Shown in pieces: positions 1-8,135 of a stretch of DNA of 64,000 nt. The stretch comes from JALYRV01 sp036675475. Its GTDB lineage: Bacteria; Acidobacteriota; Vicinamibacteria; Vicinamibacterales; SCN-69-37. The stretch spans positions 32,612-96,611 of the forward strand of contig JAKFEY010000099.1 in NCBI GenBank assembly GCA_036675475.1, read 5' to 3'. The translations under genes were made by a program, and so were the position numbers. The notes beneath the pieces were generated by a model. The model did no database searches. It was not told the origin of the DNA and was given only the letters and a program-made list of their open reading frames with translations. Positions within the stretch are counted from its first letter, which is position 1, and every line of letters begins with the position of its first letter.

Positions 1-2811
1 GTCATCGTGCTGGCGATTGCCGACGATGTGCACATCATCCAGCACTACGGCCATGCCGTGCGCGAGGGCATGACGCCGGAGCAGGCGTTCAAGAGCACCG
101 TCACGCACATGACGGCGCCGCTCTTCGGCGCGAGCGCGACCACGGCGCTGGGCATGCTGTCGCTGGCCACCAGCAACGTCGTGGCGGTGCGCGCGTTCGG
201 CATCGGCGCCGCGATCGGCGTGATGGTGGACTTCGCGATCTCGCTGGTGTTCGTGCCGACCGTGCTCGCCTGGATGTCGGCCGAGCGCACGGCGCCGCCG
301 CAGGAGACGTGGTTCCTCGAGCCGTTGAGGCGCGTGTCGCGCTTTTCGACGACGCACGCCCGCTCGATCATGGCGGTGGCGGCCGTGCTCGCCACGCTGG
401 CGCTCGTGGGCGTCACGCGGCTCGAAGTCGACACGAACCACATTGCGTTCTTCTCGCGGAACCATCCGCTCGGACGATCCGCCGCGGTGATCGATCAGAA
501 GCTCGGCGGCGTGTACGGCTTCCAGATCATGCTGGAAGGGCCGCCCGGGTCGATGCAGCAGCCCGAAACGCTGCGCCGGATCGACCGGCTGGCCGATCGC
601 ATCGAGGCATTTCCCGAGGTGCGCAAAGTTACGTCGCTTGCCGATTACGTCAAGCGGATCAATCGCGAGCTCGAAGGCGGCGGCCCGGAGGCGGCGCGAA
701 TTCCCGCCGAAGCCGACCGCATCGCGCAGGAGCTGTTCGTGTTCACGCTGGCCGACGAGGGCCGGCACGAGCTCGAGCGCATCGTGTCGTCGGACGCCTC
801 CGCCTCGCAGGTGTCGATCAAGCTGCAGGCGATGAGCTCGGACCTGCTGTGGGATTACGTCGCCGACGTCGAGCGCTTCGCCGCCGAGACGTTCCAGGGC
901 ACCGGTATCACGCCGACGGTCACCGGGTCTGGCAAGCTGTTCGCCCAGCTCGATCACTATCTCGTGATTTCGCAGATCAGCAGCTTCGCGACGGCGTTCG
1001 TCACGGTGTTTGCCGTGATCTTCATCGTGTTCCGTTCGGCGCGGTATGGACTGCTGGCCATCGTGCCCAACCTGTTCCCCGTGCTCGCCGTCTTCGGCGT
1101 CATGGGGTGGCTCGGCATTTCGCTCAACATCGCCACCGTCATGGTCGCCAGCGTCGCGCTGGGCGTAGTCGACGATGACACCATTCATTTCATCAGCCGC
1201 TTCCGGCGCGAGCGGCGGAGCGGCACGCCGATCCTGGCGGCCATCGAGCGCGCCACCGTCCACGAGGGCCGCGCGGCGCTGACCACCGCCATCATCAACA
1301 GCGCGGGCTTCGCGGTGCTGATGATGTCCGAGTACCGGCCCTCGGCGTGGTTCGGCGGCCTGCTCGCGCTGACGATGATCGTCGCGTTCCTTGCGGAAGT
1401 CTTCATCCTGCCGGCGACCATCGTGCTGCTCTCGCGGCTTTTCGGATCGGGAAATGCCGCGCGGCGTGCGGAGCGCGTGGCCGTACTCGTCCTTGTCGCC
1501 GCCGGCGCCTCCGCGATGGCCTCGCCCGCGTTTGCGCAGTCCGCGTCGATCTCGGGAAACGTGTCGGCCATCGTCGATCACCTGCCGAACGTGCCTGTTC
1601 CGGGAGCGGCGTCCGGCGCGCACGCCGTCACCGAGCTTCGCCTGCGCGCGATCGCCGACACCCAAATCGACACCCGCCCGTGGCTGCGGTTCCGGTTTGC
1701 GGGTGTCGCGGACGGCCTGGTTGCGGATCGCGGCGGCACGGTGCGCGATGCCGAAGTGGACGTGCTCGAGGCGTGGGCCGAGTTCAGGGGATCGCATTCG
1801 GATCTGCGCGCGGGTTTCGGCCGGATCGCCTGGGGACGGCTCGACGAGGTGCAGCCCACCGATGTCGTCAATCCCATCGACGTCTCGCGGTTCCTTCTCG
1901 AAGGGCGAAGCGAGGCCCGCATTGCGGTGCCGCTCGTCAGGGCGCGCGTGTTCAACGCCGATCGCTTCACGCTCGAGGGTGTGCTCGTGCCGGCGTTCAG
2001 GCACGGCCGCTTCGACCGCCTCGATGAGGCGTCCTCGCCATTCAACCTGCTCGCCGATACGTCGCCCGTCGACGCGACGCCGCCCGGGTTCTGCGGCCCG
2101 GTATTCCCCTGCGCGGACCACTGGTCATTCGAACGCCGGACAGTCGAGGGCGTTCAGGGCGGCGCGCGCGCCGGCATCACGACCGGACGGGTGGACTGGA
2201 GCGTGTCGGGATGGCGCGGCTTCCTGCCGTTCGCGCTGGTCGCCGGTGCCGATCCGCGTTCCGGCGCCGTCAACCTGGAGCATCGCCGCTTCACCATGCT
2301 CGGGGGCGACGTCGAAACCGTCGTGGGTCAGTGGGCGATACGCGGGGAAGCCGCGTTCTTTCCGGAGCGCCCGACGCAGGGCGAGCCGCCCGTCGGCATC
2401 TTCGAGAGCAACGCGCTCGAGGCCGGCGTCGGCGTCGATCGCCGCGCCGGCGACTTCACCCTTTCGGGAACCGTCCTTCTGCGGCGCGACCACGTGAAAT
2501 ACCGGGTCCCGCGCTTCCCCGGTCCGCGCGAGTCGTATCGGGACCTCATCGAGCCGCGCACGAATGTCAGCGTCGTCGGCGGCTTCAGCCGCACGTTCAA
2601 TCGCGACCGCATCGAGACGCGCGTGTTCTCGCTCGTCAACCCGGGCGACCGCGCCGCGTTCGTGCGCGGCGTTCTGTCGTGGAAGCCGGCCGACGATGTG
2701 ACGATCGAGTCGTCGATCGGGTGGTTTGCCGGTGAAGGCGACGATGTGATCACGCAGTTTGGCGATCGCGACTTCGGCTACGTCAGGCTGAAGTACTACT
2801 TCGGACGATGA
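1..2811 (+). CDS. RND/MMPL-family exporter (5' truncated) continuing in frame into an outer-membrane beta-barrel
   Basis: The frame is open from base 1, so the N-terminus lies outside the window. About 936 residues are visible. Residues 1-485 carry RND/MMPL features: the last helices of the first half, a periplasmic loop (about 140-315), and a second helix bundle that includes VVDDDTIHF, the usual acidic TM10-type motif. After the last transporter helix, residues 487-513 (nt 1459-1539) look like a signal peptide: RRAER, a hydrophobic run, then an ASPAFAQ cleavage-like site. Residues 514-936 resemble a DUF1302-type outer-membrane barrel (WGRLDEVQPTDVVNP) and end in alternating aromatic strands. 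No stop codon separates the halves. A GTG at 1477 with GGAG just upstream could start the barrel separately. RND exporters and DUF1302 barrels are known as neighbours; a fusion is unusual. The ATG of the next gene overlaps the stop. Confidence 0.85.
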   Translation, partial: VIVLAIADDVHIIQHYGHAVREGMTPEQAFKSTVTHMTAPLFGASATTALGMLSLATSNVVAVRAFGIGAAIGVMVDFAISLVFVPTVLAWMSAERTAPPQETWFLEPLRRVSRFSTTHARSIMAVAAVLATLALVGVTRLEVDTNHIAFFSRNHPLGRSAAVIDQKLGGVYGFQIMLEGPPGSMQQPETLRRIDRLADRIEAFPEVRKVTSLADYVKRINRELEGGGPEAARIPAEADRIAQELFVFTLADEGRHELERIVSSDASASQVSIKLQAMSSDLLWDYVADVERFAAETFQGTGITPTVTGSGKLFAQLDHYLVISQISSFATAFVTVFAVIFIVFRSARYGLLAIVPNLFPVLAVFGVMGWLGISLNIATVMVASVALGVVDDDTIHFISRFRRERRSGTPILAAIERATVHEGRAALTTAIINSAGFAVLMMSEYRPSAWFGGLLALTMIVAFLAEVFILPATIVLLSRLFGSGNAARRAERVAVLVLVAAGASAMASPAFAQSASISGNVSAIVDHLPNVPVPGAASGAHAVTELRLRAIADTQIDTRPWLRFRFAGVADGLVADRGGTVRDAEVDVLEAWAEFRGSHSDLRAGFGRIAWGRLDEVQPTDVVNPIDVSRFLLEGRSEARIAVPLVRARVFNADRFTLEGVLVPAFRHGRFDRLDEASSPFNLLADTSPVDATPPGFCGPVFPCADHWSFERRTVEGVQGGARAGITTGRVDWSVSGWRGFLPFALVAGADPRSGAVNLEHRRFTMLGGDVETVVGQWAIRGEAAFFPERPTQGEPPVGIFESNALEAGVGVDRRAGDFTLSGTVLLRRDHVKYRVPRFPGPRESYRDLIEPRTNVSVVGGFSRTFNRDRIETRVFSLVNPGDRAAFVRGVLSWKPADDVTIESSIGWFAGEGDDVITQFGDRDFGYVRLKYYFGR

Positions 2812-3569
2812 TTACGCTGCTGCCTGCGGGAAATCCGGGCGCCTTCACCGGGCCGGACGGCAACAACACGTGGCTCGTCGACGGCGCCGAGCCGCTGCTG
2901 GTGGATGCCGGGGTGGGCGAACGGTCGCATCTCGATGCGCTTGCCGCGGCGCTTGGCGGACGCGCCCTCGCGCGCGTGTTCCTGACCCACGCGCATCGCG
3001 ATCACGCGGCCGGCGTGCCGCACCTGCGCGCGGCCTGGCCCGATGCGCGAATCATTGGCGGACCTGACGGCGACCCTGTGATCGACGGCGACTGGATTCC
3101 GGCCGGCGACGGGCGCGTGCAGGTGATCGCGACACCAGGCCACTCGTCCGATCACGCGTGTCTCTGGGATGCCGGCGCGCGTCTGCTGTTCGCGGGTGAT
3201 CTGCTCGTCAGCGGCGGCACCGTGATGATCGCGGCCTCGTCGGGCGGCAGCCTGCGGCAGTATCTCGATTCGCTGGCGCGCGTGCGTGCCCTCGAGCCCG
3301 CGCGCGTCTATCCGGGGCATGGGCCCGTCATCGATGCGCCTTTGCAGCTGATCGATCAATATGTCGCGCACCGGATGGAGCGGGAGCGGCAGGTGATAGA
3401 CGCGCTCGCGAACGGCGCCGCCACGCTCGACGCGCTCGTGACCGCCATCTATCCGTCGCTGGCCGACGCGTTGCGCGGCGCGGCCACGGAAACCGTGCTC
3501 GCGCACCTGCGCAAGCTCGAGGACGAGCAGCGCACGCTCGAGCAGGACGGCGCGTGGTCGCTGCGCTAG
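2808..3569 (+). CDS. MBL-fold metallo-hydrolase, LACTB2-like
   Basis: This 253-residue protein has the metallo-beta-lactamase metal site: H61-A-H63-R-D65-H66, then H112, D131 in FAGD, and H171 in YPGHGP. The C-terminal part (about 180-253) resembles the winged-helix tail of LACTB2/hydroxyacylglutathione-hydrolase-like enzymes. Members of this group are ribonucleases or thioester hydrolases; the substrate cannot be read from sequence. The ATG overlaps the stop of the upstream exporter/barrel gene (ATGA), so translation is probably coupled. No signal peptide is seen, so it should be cytoplasmic. Confidence 0.9.
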   Translation: MITLLPAGNPGAFTGPDGNNTWLVDGAEPLLVDAGVGERSHLDALAAALGGRALARVFLTHAHRDHAAGVPHLRAAWPDARIIGGPDGDPVIDGDWIPAGDGRVQVIATPGHSSDHACLWDAGARLLFAGDLLVSGGTVMIAASSGGSLRQYLDSLARVRALEPARVYPGHGPVIDAPLQLIDQYVAHRMERERQVIDALANGAATLDALVTAIYPSLADALRGAATETVLAHLRKLEDEQRTLEQDGAWSLR

Positions 3570-3884
3570 CTAGCCCGCGTCGCGGATGACGCGGCGCAGC
3601 TCGCCCAGGTACGCCGCGAAGCGACGGCGTCCTTCCGGCGTCAGCCGGCAGATCGTCCGCTGGCGGCCGTCGATCGTTTCCTTGGCAATCGCCACGACGC
3701 CGATCCGCTCGAGCACTTCGAGATGGCGCGCCAGGTTGCCGTCGGTGAGGCGGCACAGCGACTTGAGTTCGACGAAGCCCGCTTCGCGGCGCGCCGTCAG
3801 CGCCGTCATGAGCCCGAGCCGCGCCTTCTCGTGAAGCGCGCGGTCGAGCTTCGCGTAGTCGTAGCGTCCGCTGGTCTTGCCCAT
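3570..3884 (-). CDS. Small winged-helix transcriptional regulator
   Basis: This 104-residue protein is almost entirely one winged-HTH domain of the kind annotated as a winged helix DNA-binding domain (MarR/ArsR-like). A predicted recognition segment around LTDGNLARHLEVLERIGVV is followed by a wing with GRQRTICRLTPEGRRRF. No ligand-binding domain is visible. It ends directly against the stop of the convergent MBL gene, and its start faces the 312-nt gap that holds a long inverted repeat. Regulation of itself or of the divergent rhodanese is possible but only inferred. Confidence 0.9.
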   Translation of the reverse strand: MGKTSGRYDYAKLDRALHEKARLGLMTALTARREAGFVELKSLCRLTDGNLARHLEVLERIGVVAIAKETIDGRQRTICRLTPEGRRRFAAYLGELRRVIRDAG

Positions 3885-4043
3885 CGCCTTCGACTTTCCA
3901 GCACCGCGCCGCTGATGTCAACGCCAGGAACGCGGCCGGACGTGTTTCGCAACTCGCCGCGGGTTAGCCGCCAGCGCGCATCGCGGCGGCACCCGGCGCC
4001 GGCGCGGCGCGCACCGCGCCGAAGCACACGCGCCAGCGCTTTT

Positions 4044-4146
4044 GGCGCTGTCGAGCATTCCGTCGTGCCGGCGAGGCGAGTCGCGCCACAGAGCGGTCGC
4101 TCCGTCGTCTCTTTAACGCCGTCACGTCGGAACGCTCGACAGCGCC
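4044..4146. repeat. Long imperfect inverted repeat
   Basis: Positions 4044-4062 (GGCGCTGTCGAGCATTCCG) and 4128-4146 are reverse complements with one mismatch in 19. Pairing continues inward to about 4073 and 4117 with two further mismatches. The centre has another small palindrome (GAGCGGTCGCTC). The whole could fold as one hairpin of about 103 nt. Integron attC core motifs are absent. A REPIN/MITE-like remnant or a regulatory cruciform are the options. Confidence 0.75.
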
Positions 4147-4184
4147 TCTGCGCAAGCGGAATCCGCGTTGGGCCCGGAACACGA

Positions 4185-4190
4185 TACGAT
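4185..4190 (+). promoter_or_regulatory. Candidate -10 box, rhodanese gene
   Basis: TACGAT lies 6 nt before the ATG at 4197, with no Shine-Dalgarno sequence. The spacing fits a leaderless transcript. It is one of a set with the same spacing in this window. Confidence 0.4.
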
Positions 4191-4196
4191 CACCGG

Positions 4197-5057
4197 ATGG
4201 CATCGACCGCCTCATCCGGCGCCGGGCTGCTCATCGAACCTCGCGCGCTCGCCGCCGCCCTCGGCGTTACGCAGGGGCCGCAGCCGGTGCGCCCCTTCAG
4301 CGCGCCGCCGATCATCGTCGACACCCGGCCCGCCGAGAGCTTTGCGCAAGGGCATCTGCCCGGCGCCATTCACCTCGATCTCTGGGGCTTCAGCCTGATC
4401 GACACCGACGAGGCGCCGCGCCGAGCCTTCCTCTGGATGATTCACCACGTCATCGAGCAGCGCGGCATCAACGCCGACCGCCCCGTCGTCGTCTACGAGG
4501 ACAACTCGGGCATGCGCGCCGCGCGCCTGTTCTGGTTTCTCGAGTACTTCGGGCACCCCGACGTGCGCGTGCTCGACGGCGGCTTCTCGGCGTGGCTCGA
4601 TGCGCGGCTGCCGGTCTCGCGTGATGCCGTTGCGCCGAAGCCGGTGGAGTGGCCGGCAAAGCCCGTACTCGATCGCGCCGCGGGCTGGAAGGACGTGGCG
4701 CTGCGGCTCGAGACGCCGGAGGCCGTGATCCTCGACACGCGCAGCGACGATGAGTACTCGGGCCGCGTGGCGCGTGCTGCGCGCGGCGGCGCCATTCCCG
4801 GCGCGGTGCACGTGGAGTGGACGCGCAACCTGGCGCCGGACGGCACGCTCAAGACCGCGGACGACCTGCGCGCCATGTATGAAGGCGCGGGCGTCACGCC
4901 CGACAAGGAAGTGATCACGTACTGCCAGGGCGGCTACCGTGCCGCGCACGCCTACCTCGCGCTGCGCACGATCGGCTACCCGCACGTGCGCAACTACCTG
5001 GGATCCTGGAAAGAATGGGGGGATCGGGAAGATTTGCCGATTGAGAGCCTGTCATGA
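4197..5057 (+). CDS. Sulfurtransferase (two-domain rhodanese; thiosulfate/3-mercaptopyruvate type)
   Basis: This 286-residue protein has two rhodanese domains. The first (about 30-135) is an inactive-type domain. The second (about 165-280) ends with the active-site loop CQGGYR, giving a catalytic Cys243. Such enzymes transfer sulfane sulfur to cyanide or thiol acceptors. CQGGYR fits neither the classical TST nor the MST loop exactly, so the donor is open. The ATG at 4197 has a -10-like box 6 nt upstream. The upstream frame is open but its codon use is unlike a gene, so the shorter start is preferred. The stop overlaps the next gene by 4 nt (ATGA). Confidence 0.92.
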   Translation: MASTASSGAGLLIEPRALAAALGVTQGPQPVRPFSAPPIIVDTRPAESFAQGHLPGAIHLDLWGFSLIDTDEAPRRAFLWMIHHVIEQRGINADRPVVVYEDNSGMRAARLFWFLEYFGHPDVRVLDGGFSAWLDARLPVSRDAVAPKPVEWPAKPVLDRAAGWKDVALRLETPEAVILDTRSDDEYSGRVARAARGGAIPGAVHVEWTRNLAPDGTLKTADDLRAMYEGAGVTPDKEVITYCQGGYRAAHAYLALRTIGYPHVRNYLGSWKEWGDREDLPIESLS

Positions 5058-6427
5058 ACAAAGTCATCGACTTCATTAATACGAACAGAGATCGCTACGT
5101 TCACGAGCTGAAGACGTACCTCGCCATCCCGAGCATCAGCGCGCTTCCGCAGCATAAGGACGATGTCCGCAAGGCGGCGCAGTGGACGGCGGAGGAGCTG
5201 ACGCGCGTGGGCCTCGAGCATGTGCGGCTCGAGGAAACGCCGGGCCATCCGATCGTCTACGGCGAATGGCTGCACGCCGAAGGCGCGCCCACGATCCTCT
5301 TCTATGGCCACTACGACGTGCAGCCGGTCGACCCCGTCGACCTCTGGGAGTCGCCGCCGTTCGAGGCCACCATCCGCGACGGCGAGATTTACGCGCGCGG
5401 CGCGGCAGACGACAAGGGGCAGATCTTCATGCACTTCAAGGCCATCGAAGCGCACATGAAGCAGAACGGCAGGCTCCCGGTGAACATGAAGGTGCTGCTC
5501 GAGGGCGAAGAGGAAGTCGGCTCGGAGAATCTCGACGACTTCATTCGCGCGCACCGCGACCTGCTCAAAGCCGACGTCGTCGTCATCTCCGACTCGCCGA
5601 TGTTCGACCGCGGCGTGCCGTCGATCTGCTACGGCCTTCGCGGTCTGGCGTACTTCCAGATCGACGTGCGCGGATCGGACAGCGATCTGCACAGCGGCTC
5701 GTTCGGCGGCGCCGTCGCGAATCCCGCCATCGTGCTCGCGCAGATCCTGGCGCAGATGAAGGACAAGGGCGGCCGCATCAAGATCGAGGGCTTTTACGAC
5801 GATGTGGTGGAGCTGACCGAAGAGGAGCGGGCGGCGTGGAAGCAGCTGCCGTTCAACGAGAAGCAGTACCAGCGCGAGCTGGGCGCGCCGAAGCTGTTTG
5901 GCGAGAGCGGCTACTCGACGCTCGAGCGCATCTGGGCGCGGCCGACGTTCGAAGTGAACGGCCTGCTGTCAGGCTTCACCGGCGAAGGCGCCAAGACCGT
6001 GCTGCCGGCCGTCGCGATGGCGAAGGTCAGCATGCGCCTGGTGCCGAATCAGGATCCCGACAAGGTCGCCGCGCAGTTCGAGGCCTATGTGAAGAAGGTG
6101 GCGCCGAAGACCGTGGACGTGAAGGTGACGCGCATGCACGGCGGCCGCCCCTGGATGACCGACTACCACAACGACTACGTGCAGGCGGCGAGCCGCGCGA
6201 TCGAAAAGGGATTCGGGCAGAAGCCGGTGTTCAACCGCGAGGGCGGATCGATTCCCGTGGTGTTCACCTTCCAGCAGGAGCTGGGGCTGCCGTCAGTGCT
6301 GTTTGGCGTGGGCCTTCCCGATGAGAATGCCCACGCCCCGAACGAGAAGCTCGATCTCGGAAACTTTCACAACGGCGTGATTGCGTCCGCGATCCTTTAC
6401 GAAGAGATCGGCTCGCTGAAATCGTAA
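5054..6427 (+). CDS. M20/M25/M40-family metallopeptidase (dipeptidase-like)
   Basis: This 457-residue protein has the carnosinase/CNDP2-type M20 layout. The metal site includes H86 and D88 (GHYDVQP), D119 in GAADDKG, the catalytic glutamates around 152-153 in EGEEEVGS, and D180 in VISDSP. A dimerisation lid domain follows (about 200-370), and a C-terminal His lies in the ENAHAPNEK stretch. It probably hydrolyses dipeptides or N-acyl amino acids in the cytosol using two Zn or Mn ions. It is translationally coupled to the rhodanese by a 4-nt overlap. Confidence 0.93.
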   Translation: MNKVIDFINTNRDRYVHELKTYLAIPSISALPQHKDDVRKAAQWTAEELTRVGLEHVRLEETPGHPIVYGEWLHAEGAPTILFYGHYDVQPVDPVDLWESPPFEATIRDGEIYARGAADDKGQIFMHFKAIEAHMKQNGRLPVNMKVLLEGEEEVGSENLDDFIRAHRDLLKADVVVISDSPMFDRGVPSICYGLRGLAYFQIDVRGSDSDLHSGSFGGAVANPAIVLAQILAQMKDKGGRIKIEGFYDDVVELTEEERAAWKQLPFNEKQYQRELGAPKLFGESGYSTLERIWARPTFEVNGLLSGFTGEGAKTVLPAVAMAKVSMRLVPNQDPDKVAAQFEAYVKKVAPKTVDVKVTRMHGGRPWMTDYHNDYVQAASRAIEKGFGQKPVFNREGGSIPVVFTFQQELGLPSVLFGVGLPDENAHAPNEKLDLGNFHNGVIASAILYEEIGSLKS

Positions 6428-6576
6428 ACCGTCGTCGTCCAGTACAGGAGAGAAGTGTCGTTGGCCAGCCATATCAGGATCTCAATCAATTCAGTTGACT
6501 GATCCTGCGACGGAGCGTAGAAGAGTACACCCCAGCGAGCCGCCTCGTCTTTCATGCCAACCGAGTGAGGTGCAGC

Positions 6577-7081
6577 ATGCGCAGTCGACGTCGTTCGCTC
6601 GGAATTCCCTTCGGCATTTTCGGAGTCGTTGCCATCGCTATTCTGGTAGCGGTTTGGATCCTGCCCTCGAACGCTCGTGGAGCAACAAAGCATCGCCATC
6701 CAAAGGCTGAAATACTTCCGCGACACTATCAACGGACAAAGCAACCCCGAAGCGATTTCCGAGCCAGTTGCCTGGGGGCTACTCTTCAGAACGCTTCAGT
6801 CCCTATCTCAAGACCCGCAGCGCGCGATAGCGTATCAATCGTACTTGACCCTGATGAAGCTGGACCCCGCCGATCAGGATGGTCCCGGGCCTCGTGAGTC
6901 CGAGCAGGTTGCGTTTCGTCGCGTAGTCGATCGCTTCGCCACACAGGTCTCGCAGGTTGATCTTGAAGTCGCGCGGGTGAAGGCCGTGTGGCGCACCACT
7001 GGCCGTCGTCAAAGGGACCCGTTCGCGGAAAGACCTTGTTCTTCGCGGCTGCGCTCACAGTGTTGGTTGCGACGTCCGTAG
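6577..7081 (+). CDS. Small secreted or membrane-anchored hypothetical protein, apparently frameshifted
   Basis: An ATG at 6577, with GAGG 7 nt upstream, opens a peptide of about 34 residues that looks like a signal anchor (three basic residues, then a long hydrophobic stretch ending WILPSNAR). The continuation in this frame looks non-coding and stops at 6897. The +1 frame from about 6655 to 7010 has clearly protein-like composition and higher GC at third positions; it starts LVEQQSIAIQRLKYFRD and includes a helical Gln/Arg-rich part. The natural gene is probably one protein split by a single-base shift near 6660. The last 30 codons overlap the signal peptide of the next gene. The family is not recognised. 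Confidence 0.45.
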
Positions 7082-7695
7082 AAGCACAACAGGCTACTTA
7101 CACAGATCATTGGGTGGACGAAGTGAGCCTTGAAGATCCACCCGACAACTGGTCGACGCCCGAGTACAGCGTGGGCACTATTGACAGTTCCTATGATCCG
7201 TACGAGGAGTACCAAGTCGAACTCAAGATGTACGACGATGGCTCACTTGTGGAACGGGTCTGGTCCAGCTGGCATCCGACCTATGCGTCGGTGGTCGGCA
7301 CTTCGTGGATAGTCCCTGACATTCTCCCTACGCCGATCGCAAACTGCGCAGAGGCCGACATTTGGATCCTGAAGCAGCTGCAGAACGTTACCGAGCGAAT
7401 CGCTCGGACCAACAGCGAAACTCAATTTCAACGTGTCGAGAGCCGCTACGGGTATGTTGGGCCGCGTGGTGACGGGAAGCACGAGTACGTTCGTGATGAG
7501 TGCTACACCGTGTGTCACTCGGATAGGTATTGCCACAGTTCAGGCAACTATCTCTATATCCGGGGCCGCGGCCTCCTAGCGAGGGACCCCGCTACCGGCG
7601 GGCTCGGGTGCGTGATCAGCCACAAGCCACAAAACCTCCGACCTGGTTGCCAAGGCCCAACCGGAACTCCCATTTGGTCGACCAACGGGTGTTGA
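6988..7695 (+). CDS. Hypothetical secreted cysteine-rich protein
   Basis: This 235-residue protein starts at GTG. A basic N-region is followed by a hydrophobic core and a cleavage-like VEAQQ, so it should be exported. The mature part is acidic and Tyr/Trp-rich, then gains eight Cys, several in the last 70 residues (ECYTVCHSDRYCHSS and GCVISHKPQNLRPGCQGP), which suggests disulfides in the periplasm or outside. No family is recognised. GC content here is lower than in flanking genes, so the patch may have been acquired. Confidence 0.65.
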   Translation: MAHHWPSSKGPVRGKTLFFAAALTVLVATSVEAQQATYTDHWVDEVSLEDPPDNWSTPEYSVGTIDSSYDPYEEYQVELKMYDDGSLVERVWSSWHPTYASVVGTSWIVPDILPTPIANCAEADIWILKQLQNVTERIARTNSETQFQRVESRYGYVGPRGDGKHEYVRDECYTVCHSDRYCHSSGNYLYIRGRGLLARDPATGGLGCVISHKPQNLRPGCQGPTGTPIWSTNGC

Positions 7696-7751
7696 TAGAG
7701 GAGGGGCGAGGACGCTCGTTTGAGGTTTCTTTGACGCTGGTGTAGCGCGGC

Positions 7752-8129
7752 ATGTTCGAAAACTGGAGCGAACCTGCTCGCCTAGCGCTCTTCCGTGCCC
7801 GGCTGATTGCGGCCAGATCCGGAAGTGGGGAGATCGGTCTGGAGCACGTCGTGCTGGGTACACTGCACGCCGGCCGTGCGACGGGTGCACGGTTCGCGTC
7901 GCAGCGGGATGCAGTCGAGGCCATCGAGCGGGATCTCGAGAGGTATGCCGTTTCGACCGAAGCGCCGTCCAATGGCGAATTGCCTTTCTCGACGGAGGTC
8001 GCAACTCTGCTCCGCATCCTGCCAGAGGCAGCTGGAACAGGGGTCGTGGAGCTGGAGGACATTCTCAGGGCGATCCTGACGACAACGTCTGGCCCAGCCT
8101 CACGATCGCTTGCCCGCTTGCCCCAGTGA
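7752..8129 (+). CDS. Stand-alone Clp N-terminal (Clp_N repeat) domain protein
   Basis: This 125-residue protein matches the double-repeat N-domain of ClpA/ClpC ATPases: the first repeat opens FENWSEPARLALFRARL and contains IGLEHVVLGTL; the second contains PFSTEVATLLRIL and VELEDILRAIL. No AAA+ module follows. Such orphan N-domains resemble ClpS-like or ClpC adaptor modules and may bind substrates or partners. The gene sits at the end of the lower-GC patch and converges on the TonB-dependent receptor gene with a 6-nt gap. Confidence 0.8.
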   Translation: MFENWSEPARLALFRARLIAARSGSGEIGLEHVVLGTLHAGRATGARFASQRDAVEAIERDLERYAVSTEAPSNGELPFSTEVATLLRILPEAAGTGVVELEDILRAILTTTSGPASRSLARLPQ

Positions 8130-8135
8130 GCTGCC

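Larger units (their letters stand above)
3885..4196. other. Divergent intergenic region with a long hairpin
   Basis: The gap lies between the winged-helix regulator (-) and the rhodanese (+). It has no convincing ORF. It holds a long imperfect inverted repeat (4044-4146), a small CAGCGC/GCGCTG hairpin at 4034-4050, and a candidate -10 box for the rhodanese at 4185-4190. Nothing else is recognised. Confidence 0.6.

Noticed and set aside
4044..4146. Integron attC site
   Set aside because: The folded size fits, but neither RYYYAAC nor GTTRRRY lies at the arm ends, and there is no integrase or cassette array.
6803..7058. Minus-strand frames opposite the small secreted gene
   Set aside because: They have no start signal or domain, and the plus-strand +1 frame has better composition.
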